DNA of 12,455 bases from Conidiobolus incongruus B7586 (taxonomy: Eukaryota; Entomophthoromycota; Entomophthoromycetes; Entomophthorales; Conidiobolaceae): positions 1 to 12,455 of the forward strand of contig JNEM01010850.1 of NCBI GenBank assembly GCA_000697335.1, written 5' to 3'. Below are positions 1 to 7,104 of the stretch, one piece after another (within the stretch, counting starts at the first letter, position 1; the number at the start of each line of letters is the position of its first letter). The notes under the pieces are model-generated. The model saw only the letters and a program-made list of their open reading frames with translations, had not been told where the DNA came from and searched no databases. Position numbers and translations under genes: made by a program.

Positions 1-384
1 ATAAAAAGCTATTAATAGTAAAAAAAATATTAAATTTATATTATATATTAGTTCTTATGGATTATATATTATAATATTTATTTATTTTTAATTTCAAAAA
101 ATTCACTTTATTTAAAATATAAAGTAATATTAATATAGAAATTAAAAAATGGCAAATTTTTTAATTTCTGATCCTTCAAATATATTATATATTTTGAAAG
201 ATTTTTTGTATATAAAATATATAGGAAAATGAATATTTTCAATCTATATATATATATATTCAATATTAATTATTTTTTTATTAAAATATTTTGATTTCAA
301 AATTTATATTCAAAATTAACTAGATTTAAATTAAATTATGATTATCAAAAGGTTATTATTTTTATATATTTAAAACTTAACTAT
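1..384. other. AT-rich non-coding flank with two hairpins
   Basis: This stretch is almost pure A and T, with short TA runs (about 245-259) and no open frame that looks like protein. It holds a perfect hairpin at 137-169 (listed separately), followed by a weaker one with arms TTCAAA at 175-180 and TTTGAA at 193-198. It may be the left flank or left end of the decayed transposon that follows, but I could not define terminal inverted repeats or a TA target-site duplication. Confidence 0.5.
137..169. repeat. Perfect inverted repeat (hairpin), 14-bp arms
   Basis: The arm AGAAATTAAAAAAT at 137-150 is exactly complementary to 156-169, with the five-base loop GGCAA. AT-rich DNA makes short hairpins easily, but a perfect 14-bp stem with a non-A/T loop is longer than most in this window. 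It could be a remnant of a transposon end or a chance AT hairpin. No function is shown. Confidence 0.6.
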
Positions 385-1790
385 AAACCTTTTAAATTTA
401 TTTAAAACTTATAAATAGCTTATAAAGATAGTGTTTTATTTAATACTACCATATATCACTAGATTTGTGATTTTAAAGTTAGAAGGGATATTATTTAAAA
501 TTTATTAAAATTTAAAAAACTAATTTCTATTATTATTTTTTTATTTATTAAAAAAATAAAAAAATATATTAAGAAATACCTTTTTATTTCTCTTAAAGAA
601 CTATTAAAATAATAAAATAATAATTATATAAATATATTATATTTACTTAAGTTTAAATTTAAATTAATTAATAAAAATATAAAATAGTTATCTTGTAATT
701 TAACAAAAGCTTAAACTAAAATTAAAGTAATTAAAGTTAAATTAAACTTATTAAAATATAACTAAAAACAAAGGTTTTTGCAGTAAATACCTATAATTAA
801 TAAATTTTAAATTCCTTTATATAATTTATAAGTATAGTAATAAAAGGTTACTAATATAATATAGAGGAAAACTTAATATAAAGGTAATATGGCATAAAAT
901 GTGGTAATATAATATAGGATATAATATAAATATATAAACAAAGTTTAATTAAGCTTCAAACTAGGATAAGTTACTTATATATTATATTTTATATTAGGTA
1001 GTGTTAATATACTATAATATTAATAAAATATAGTCTTAATCTTAAAAATTGTGAAAAAGATAAGAAATAATAAAAATTAAAAGGAAAAAGAAAAACCTAG
1101 TTTATTAAATAATTGAATGCTATTTATATAATTAATTTAGTTATAAAAGTATAAATTAATTATATAATTTATAGTTAGTTGAATTATAGAAAAAATATAT
1201 AAGAGTTTAAAGAACTAGTCTCTTAATATAATTTTTCACTTAAAAATAAAACAAGATATTAGATTAAGTTAAATTAATCCTCTTTATAAATTCTAATAAA
1301 TAAATATTTTAAATATAAACTAATGTTAGTTATTGTAATAGATTATAATAGTATAAACTCTTTTTATTTAATATCTTAAGGAAAATTAATTAATAGTAAA
1401 TTATTTATTATTATTTTAAATAAAACAATTTTTAAATAATATTTTCAATATTAATTAAAAACATTTATTATTTTATATGATAATTGTGAAATTTATAAAA
1501 TTAAAGCTATAAAAGATTTTTTATATAACAAAATAAACAAAGTTATCATATCTAATATATTCACTTAATTATAACCTATATGATTATAATTATTTTAGAT
1601 AATTAAAAAAATAACTTATAGGAAAAAATTCCTGCAAATAAGTTAAATTAGTTTATAAAGTATTAAATTTCAGTCCTTAATAAAAGACTATTTTTTAAAT
1701 ATTAGAAGCTTACCAAAAATATAGAAAAAAGTTATTAATAATAGAAAAGGCTATTAATTTTATATTATTCATTAATTTTTATATATTATT
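385..1790 (+). mobile_element. Decayed Tc1/mariner DNA transposon (transposase fossil)
   Basis: The + strand carries a transposase pattern broken by many in-frame stops. In frame 1, about 415-620 resembles the paired helix-turn-helix of Tc1 proteins and includes FISLKELLK at 583-609. Near 700-760 the frame reads like the LTKA..K.R...A..NL linker that precedes the catalytic domain. In frame 3, 1318-1770 holds the catalytic core: a GKLINSK..I..ILNK-like stretch, the DN pair at 1479-1484 followed by an I-(H/Y)-K-x-KAIKDFL pattern, a degenerate LNPIE-like stretch near 1575, and at 1704-1760 an SLPKI.KKVINN.KG block that matches the Tc1/mariner C-terminus (S-M-P-x-R-I-x-x-V-I-x-x-x-G). About a dozen stops lie in frame 3 between 1318 and 1770, nearly all TAA or TAG and many where Gln would be expected, without a frameshift inside that block. 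The two recognisable parts are in different frames and further apart than in standard Tc1, so there is at least one indel or insertion between them. This is a dead copy. A pogo-like element is the alternative, but the C-terminal block favours Tc1/mariner. The ends are approximate. Confidence 0.68.
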
Positions 1791-2263
1791 TACTCATTTA
1801 TTATTTAATTTTAATTTGAAAATTATATTATTACTTAATTTCTATACTAATATCTAATAATTATAAAGATTATTATTATATTCTATAATAATATATCAAT
1901 TAAATTTTTATTTCATTAGTAATATATTATTAGTTATAAAATTTTAGTTAATATTATTAAATTTCTGATAAATTTAAATCATTTTATCATATTTTTTAAT
2001 CTTCTATATTAATAAATTTAATAAAATAAATAATTTGTAATTTGAATATCAGGTATATTGACTAAATAGATTTCTTGTTAGGTTTTTTATAAGAGATTGG
2101 TTTATAATTAAAAAAATAAAGGTAAAATGTAAGCCTAAGTTTATTCTATGTTTAATTCCACAATGGTAATTTATATATAATGGAAACCCAAGCAAAGGGG
2201 GGGCCTTCTCTTTTGTTAGATTTTTGCTAATAAAAGTGTAGCTGAGTAATTGCAAATTATATA
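1791..2263. other. Gene-free AT-rich stretch
   Basis: Up to about 2040 the sequence continues in the same CpG-free, TA-rich style as the transposon fossil and may be its right flank. From about 2050 base composition becomes more mixed, with a run of seven G near 2195-2205. The minus strand is open for 68 codons from 2255 to 2049, but it has no ATG, only a TTG at its 5' end, and resembles no protein I know, so I do not call it a gene. Confidence 0.5.
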
Positions 2264-2527
2264 ATGATTGTGGGATAAGCTGAAAATGTTTGGTTAGATG
2301 ATAATAGTGTAAATAGTTGGCAATATTGCTAAAATTTCTTGTATTTCAGAATATAATTTGATTAAATTAATCATACATTCTTGAAAATGGATGATCTTAA
2401 ATATTTAAGATAGGTGTACATTTGAAGTTCATGGCTATCAAGTATGCATCATAATCACTATCTAATATACTATTTAATACACGTATACAATTCAACTTTC
2501 AATTGTATAATTGAATCAAATTCATAA
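2264..2527 (+). pseudogene. Possible decayed coding stretch, unidentified
   Basis: From an ATG at 2264 one frame can be followed to the TAA at 2525-2527, with several internal stops. The segments between the stops use ordinary residues, for example ENVWLDDNSVNSWQYC, rather than the Lys/Asn/Ile/Tyr mixture that random AT-rich DNA gives. This suggests an old coding sequence damaged by point changes, in line with the decayed DNA just upstream. I do not recognise the family. A frame with this many stops is not significant by itself, so confidence is low. Confidence 0.2.
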
Positions 2528-2553
2528 AAATGAAATTGTGTAAGCTTACACAA
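2498..2553. repeat. Two adjacent palindromes, one a perfect 18-mer
   Basis: TTGTGTAAGCTTACACAA at 2536-2553 is a perfect 18-bp palindrome centred on the HindIII-like AAGCTT. About 20 bp upstream, TTCAATT at 2498-2504 and AATTGAA at 2509-2515 form a 7-bp inverted repeat around GTAT. The 18-mer is not pure A/T, so it is less likely to be chance than the other hairpins here. It could bind a dimeric protein or be a relic of a mobile-element end. No gene start lies close enough to support an operator. Confidence 0.5.
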
Positions 2554-2735
2554 AATACTGATATTGTGGTTACACAGGTAATAACCAGTCCGGTCAATTT
2601 CATCACACTACCTATTATTGAAATATAACTCTTAATATCCGTCACGCCAATTCAAGGCTTCATTTTCCTAAGTTCTAATACCCTTCTTTATACTACCTAC
2701 AGTCGAAGAATGATTCATAAAAGGACCATTATTAG

Positions 2736-2897
2736 AAGGCGATTTCATCATCAAATCCTGTCTTCAGTGAAGCCCATCAAACCCTTAACAAACTCAGAGA
2801 AAACACCCTAACTCAAGCTACCAACAAACTACAAGCAAGCCACTCCCTTTCCTATAATCAACATTATACTAGCAATCTGTGGAACCACAATATATAA
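2736..2897 (+). pseudogene. Orphan coding-like segment, possible last exon or remnant
   Basis: This is an open frame of 53 codons ending at TAA 2895-2897, with no ATG. Its composition is unlike its AT-rich surroundings: it is C-rich, and the residues (for example SEAHQTLNKLRENTLTQATN) look like an amphipathic, Gln/Asn/Thr-rich helix. An intron-type acceptor, TATTAG, lies immediately before the open stretch at 2730-2735, and another CCTACAG ends at about 2702, so a terminal exon is possible. I can see no matching upstream exon or donor site. The likelier reading is a fragment of a lost gene. The family is not recognised. Confidence 0.3.
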
Positions 2898-3442
2898 AGA
2901 GAGTTTTTAATATAATCCTTTCTCTTTTTATATTATATCCTAATTAATAATTTAATATACCTATTGATACTATTTGTTTCTCAATCATTCTTAATATCCA
3001 ATTTCAACATAAGGGTTAAGTCAACATACTTATAAAATAAATATGAATATATTTTTATAGTGTCATAAGTTATTTTAAATTGTAATAAAAAAAATTTTTT
3101 AAAATTATATAAAATTTAATATTAATTTAATTTATGAATTATGATAACTAATTAATATTTTCCTATAAATTAAAATATATTTAAATATTCCTAATTTTAA
3201 TATATATTTTTTAAAATTAATTCGTTTTTTTATTTTTTAGGAACTTACTTAAATATAATGATTTTCTTTCCATAATAATGAGATATTACTTAAATCTCTT
3301 GATTATTTAATTTGTAAAACTTTTATAAAATTTTAATTATTTTTAATTTCAATAATTAAGTTTGATATAACAAATATTGCTGACAAATATATAAAGAATA
3401 TTAGTTGATGTTTGTTGATAATATCTTTATTCAATATTATAT
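2898..3442. other. Gene-free AT-rich stretch
   Basis: A+T-dominated sequence with poly-A and poly-T runs (for example near 3088-3100). I see no open frame with protein-like composition, no RNA gene and no clear repeat. It separates two coding-like remnants and directly precedes the ATG at 3443. Confidence 0.5.
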
Positions 3443-3802
3443 ATGATTGATAAAATTAGTGATTATTTTATCATCAGACATTACTCAAGTACTTTCTCAA
3501 TAAATAATTGATTTGGACCAACTTGAATAACATATAATCCATTTAATAGTAAATCATTATCTGGAATTAATTATTCAAGACTTTTTGTATTTGACCCTAC
3601 TTATAATATCACAATTAATCAAGATCCATATTGCAAAGACGATAAGTTTACAACTGTGAGCAGTATGGATATTATCAAAGGCCTGCAAGATGCCTTGAGC
3701 TTCAAAGATCGAGAAAAGGGCCCCATTGCTTTTAATTTATTTCAAATGGAGCTTTATTCCCTCCTAGGAAATTTTATCAGAAACAGTGCGAAATTAATTT
3801 AA
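3443..3802 (+). pseudogene. Probable pseudogene: 119-codon frame broken by two TGA codons
   Basis: A single frame runs from ATG 3443 to TAA 3800-3802. It begins MIDKISDYFIIRHYSSTF and meets two TGA codons in close succession (3509-3511 and 3524-3526). It then stays open for 91 codons with a balanced, protein-like composition, including SRLFVFDPTYNITINQDPYC and later MDIIKGLQDALSFKDREKG. The 3' half (3630-3800) is much richer in G and C than its surroundings, as expected of coding DNA. The next in-frame ATG is at 3665 and would leave only 45 residues. The two TGA codons could be decayed CGA (Arg) by loss of CpG, or former TGG (Trp). I looked for an intron that would remove both and found no donor-acceptor pair that keeps the frame. 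TGA as Trp is unlikely because both intact genes use TGG for Trp and end in TAA. The family is not recognised, and there is no membrane segment or signal peptide. Alternatives are a multi-exon gene with an unusual intron, or a fragment of a longer lost gene. Confidence 0.45.
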
Positions 3803-5529
3803 ATATTTTAAATTTCCAATAATAAAGAATAATCTTTTTGTTCATAATTGCTAGAATAAGATTTATAAAAATATGTATCCATGATTATCAGTTAAATCAC
3901 TAAACAAATTACACGATTTCTTGAAATAGTAACCATAAAAATACATATTTATATATTTTTTGGAATATCTTTAAAGGATCGACTTGTTAAATTGTACTCA
4001 AAATAGCTGTTACTGATCAAATGAATAAAATTAAAATACATCGGATAATATAATTTTAAAATTTCAATAGATCTCATAGAATATCATGAAAATCAGATGA
4101 TCGCCTAATATCTTTAAACATATTTTTAAGTTTGTTCATTATAGAATCAAATTTCATGAACTATTATAAATTTCCAAAAATAATCAAAATCAATTCAAAT
4201 TTGGCAATTAGATTATGTCAAATAATTTTGAATTGCACTCCTCCTAGTTAAGGATCAATTATTAATAAAATAATTAAAATTAAACGATTGTTTCAACTAA
4301 TTAAAAATAAAATTATCCAAGTTTCAATATATTGGCCAAAACCTCGGTATTTATTAATAAATAATATCATACTTTCAATATAAGATTGATATATGATTTT
4401 ATAATTCTCCAAAGAGAGGAATTAAGCTAATTCGGTGATTTTTTTCAACACACAATATTATGTAAAATCTTTTTGCTACCACAATCCTTCTTTCAAGTAT
4501 AAAGTATTTAAGAAAGCTTTAAGAACTATATCAATTTCCTTAAGCAAATAAGAACTAGCTTTATATTATTAAAAATTTATATCTGTAATAATATATTGTA
4601 CTAATAATCTCTATATTAAAAATTTTTAAACATATTATTTTTGGAAAAATAAAATGGTAAAAAAATTAATATTCTTCTAATTCAAATATATCCTATATTT
4701 CCAAGTTGATAATTTTATTATATTACTTATTACGATAAATAATCATCATTAATAAGAACTCGAGTCATTTTTTTTTGAATTACAAGATCATCACCGGATT
4801 TGATAGGGTAATTAAATTTATTATAAATCGAATTCTCGATAGAATTGACAAGAAATTGATAATCTTTTGAATAAGACTATTTGTTAATATTAAAATGAAA
4901 ATGAAAAAATAGATCTGTGGTTCGATCCTAGTATACGGAATTTCTAAATTTAGAAAATATTAGATGAGCTGTCCACTATAGGAAGTATTAACTGATCATT
5001 TTATATAATATAAATTATTTTGGATTATTTGCTATCAGAGTGATATTAGTTAACTTTAAACCAATATTCTGTCAAATTAATTGATCAATATTTATAAGGT
5101 AACAATATATTTAAATAATTTATTATATTAGAATTTGAAAATTATTCCACATACCAAGTATAAATCAACCAAATTGAAAAAAAACAATTTTTTTCAATTT
5201 ATAATATATCATAATATCAAACAAATAGGAATAATCAATCAGAGTTTATCATTAAAATAATATAATAAAATTTTTATTTTAAAATTTAATTTTTATATTA
5301 AATAATAATTAAAATTAATTATTTTTTTTAATAAATTTCCGAATTCGGTATTACTTAAAGGATAATTTTAATAAAAGTTTAAATTATTTTACAAGATCAT
5401 CAAATCCCCGTTAATGATTCCAGAGAATGTTATAAATTTAAAAAATAAGTTTATAAGAATTGATTTGATAGAGTTAATAAAATTAATTGTTAATCTTGAA
5501 TTTCATACAATTCAATAAAGGTTGAACTA
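3803..5529. other. Long gene-free intergenic region upstream of the first channel gene
   Basis: No convincing gene is present. On the minus strand, 4074-4157 (27 codons) and 3949-4077 (42 codons) are two small ATG-started frames that overlap by ATGA. Frames of that length are expected by chance in DNA this AT-rich, so I do not call them. A T-arm-like GGTTCGATCC lies at 4919-4928 without the rest of a tRNA. The 14-mer TTACAAGATCATCA occurs at 4780-4793 and again at 5389-5402, the second copy about 130 bp before the channel gene. A strong AT hairpin at 5171-5200 is listed separately. The promoter of the gene at 5530 must lie in the last few hundred bases; TATAAATT at 5431-5438 is a possible but weak TATA element. 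Confidence 0.5.
5171..5200. repeat. Perfect inverted repeat (hairpin), 13-bp arms
   Basis: The arm AAATTGAAAAAAA at 5171-5183 is exactly complementary to TTTTTTTCAATTT at 5188-5200, with the four-base loop ACAA. It sits about 330 bp upstream of the first channel gene. It could extrude as a cruciform or fold in RNA, but nothing ties it to regulation and its AT content makes chance a fair explanation. Confidence 0.55.
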
Positions 5530-6738
5530 ATGAAACAACGTAAGCAAAGTGGTAACAAATCAAAGAAGTTAAGTCCTAGTGAATATAATTATCAATTATG
5601 GCATAGATTTTATAAGAATAATCCAATTTTAATTGCCGTGTTACCTAGGATAGCTATTTATGTTTGTTGGTCTAGTTTGATTGTGATTATCCATGTTTAT
5701 TTGACGAATGTCGCATTCGCTACAATATTTATCAGTATTTTGGGTGCTTTTATCTCTTTACTGCTCGTATTTAGAACCAATACAGCTTATGAACGTTATT
5801 GGGAGGGTCGAAGGACTTGGGCTGAGATTACTGGAGGTATTAGAACGCTGGTAAGGATAATCTGGGTTAACTGTTTAGAGCCAACTCCGGAACATCAGTT
5901 GCAAAAGGTCAAAGTTATCAGGCTTCTCGAGGCATTTGCGATCGCCTGTAAGCATTACATTCGCGCAGAATATGGAACTGATTACCCAGATTTGAAGTAT
6001 TTACTTGAAGGCTATACATTCCTTAATACCCCTAGTGGTATTGATTTCAATCAGCGTGCAAGGTTCAAGGTAGAAGCAAACCGCGAAGGAATTAATGTGG
6101 TAATTGTAGAGAAACGTGGATCTAGTGAGAGTGTACAGCAATCTGCTCGAGACTTGGAAAAGAATAAATTGAAACTCGATACAGGATCAATTGAAGAAAA
6201 TTTGATTGATGGCGAAATGCCAACAAATTTGCCAGTTGAAATTTTGTTTTATATTTCTGTATTTATTTCTCATGAGATGAAAATGGGTCGAATTACTATT
6301 CCGGTTCAGTCAACTATGTTGATGGTGATGCAAAATCTAACTCAGAATCTAAACACTTTGGAGCGCATCCAATCCACTCCTATTCCTATTGCATACTCAG
6401 TCCACTTGAAACATTCGATTTTGATTTTCAACACTATGTTACCCTTCCAAATCCTTGATGTTTCTAAAGAGCTTCCTTGGTTCACTGTACTCATTAGCGG
6501 TATTTGTGCGTTCGTTCTGTTTGGTATTCAACTAATTGGAGAGCGAATTGAAAATCCTTTTGGTTACATGAATAGTCACTTACCTCTCGATGCTTATTGT
6601 GCGACACTAATCCAAGAAATTGAGGCAGTCATAAGCAAACCTAAAGGTATGCTCGAAGAATTCCTCATGCGAGAAGAGTTAACCCCAGATCACAATAATA
6701 TGGCATTTTTGAAACAGTTTATGGTCCAAAGGGAATAA
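5530..6738 (+). CDS. Bestrophin-like (UPF0187 / RFP-TM) membrane channel protein
   Basis: This gene encodes a 402-residue integral membrane protein of the bestrophin superfamily. Characterised members form pentameric ion channels, usually for anions, in the plasma membrane or organelles; substrate and location are not determined here. The N-terminus is basic (MKQRKQSGNKSKK). Hydrophobic segments lie at about 33-58 and 61-81, followed by the diagnostic FRTNTAYERYWEGRR at 81-95; the pore neck of this family maps to about 65-81. A soluble helical part follows, with a hydrophilic insert at about 165-232 that is longer than in its neighbour. PIPIAYSVHLK is at 284-294, hydrophobic segments at about 295-310 and 316-336, and IENPFGYMNSHLPLDAYC at 340-357. 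At the place where animal bestrophins carry the acidic Ca2+ clasp (NPFGEDDDDFE), this protein has YMNSH, so gating by that clasp is not expected. ATG 5530 is the first after an in-frame TGA at 5497-5499, and no intron is needed. It converges on a paralogue at 7105-8466. The family call is secure; the transported ion is inference. Confidence 0.93.
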   Translation: MKQRKQSGNKSKKLSPSEYNYQLWHRFYKNNPILIAVLPRIAIYVCWSSLIVIIHVYLTNVAFATIFISILGAFISLLLVFRTNTAYERYWEGRRTWAEITGGIRTLVRIIWVNCLEPTPEHQLQKVKVIRLLEAFAIACKHYIRAEYGTDYPDLKYLLEGYTFLNTPSGIDFNQRARFKVEANREGINVVIVEKRGSSESVQQSARDLEKNKLKLDTGSIEENLIDGEMPTNLPVEILFYISVFISHEMKMGRITIPVQSTMLMVMQNLTQNLNTLERIQSTPIPIAYSVHLKHSILIFNTMLPFQILDVSKELPWFTVLISGICAFVLFGIQLIGERIENPFGYMNSHLPLDAYCATLIQEIEAVISKPKGMLEEFLMREELTPDHNNMAFLKQFMVQRE

Positions 6739-7104
6739 TTATAATATTTAATTTAATATCACAATATCAATGATAGTTTTATAAAATATCACAAATAATA
6801 TAATACTTATCAGTTTAATACTCATTATGATTATGTTTTAATTTTGAATTACTATACACTATTTATTGAATATTAATGATAGATTATATTGACATTTTTA
6901 TTAATATTTAGTATTATACAATGAAGACAATATTAATTAATATTATTATATATCCAGGTACATTCATTATAAAATATTTTAAATATATATTCAAAAAAAC
7001 GGTATTTTATTTTTGAAGAAATAATAATAAATTATCTTTTATATAAGACAATCATAATAAAACTTTTTTTATTTCAATAAGATATAGATATCAAATATAA
7101 ATAA
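6739..7104. other. Convergent intergenic region between the two channel genes
   Basis: These 366 bases lie between two stop codons facing each other, so both 3' untranslated regions and both polyadenylation sites must lie here or overlap. For the minus-strand gene an AATAAA hexamer is visible at 7068-7073. For the plus-strand gene I see only AT-rich variants and no exact AATAAA within the first 100 bases. There is no further gene. With so short a gap the two transcripts could overlap as antisense tails. Confidence 0.6.
7068..7073 (-). terminator. Possible polyadenylation signal AATAAA for the minus-strand channel gene
   Basis: On the minus strand AATAAA occurs about 32 nt after the TAA stop at 7105-7107, a suitable position for a 3'-end processing signal. 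The hexamer is common in AT-rich DNA, so position is the main support. Confidence 0.35.

Noticed and set aside
2049-2255. 68-codon open frame on the minus strand
   Set aside because: It begins with TTG and has no ATG, the residues match no known family, and frames of this length are not rare by chance in the window.
3509-3526. TGA read as tryptophan (alternative genetic code)
   Set aside because: Both intact genes use TGG for Trp and the frames around the window end in TAA, so there is no support for a changed code.
3949-4157. Two small ATG-started minus-strand frames overlapping by ATGA
   Set aside because: Frames of 27 and 42 codons are expected by chance many times in 12 kb of such AT-rich DNA, and neither has a recognisable motif.
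4919-4928. T-arm / B-box-like GGTTCGATCC, possible tRNA or SINE
   Set aside because: Only three pairs form in the T stem, and no acceptor stem, anticodon arm or A box can be placed around it.
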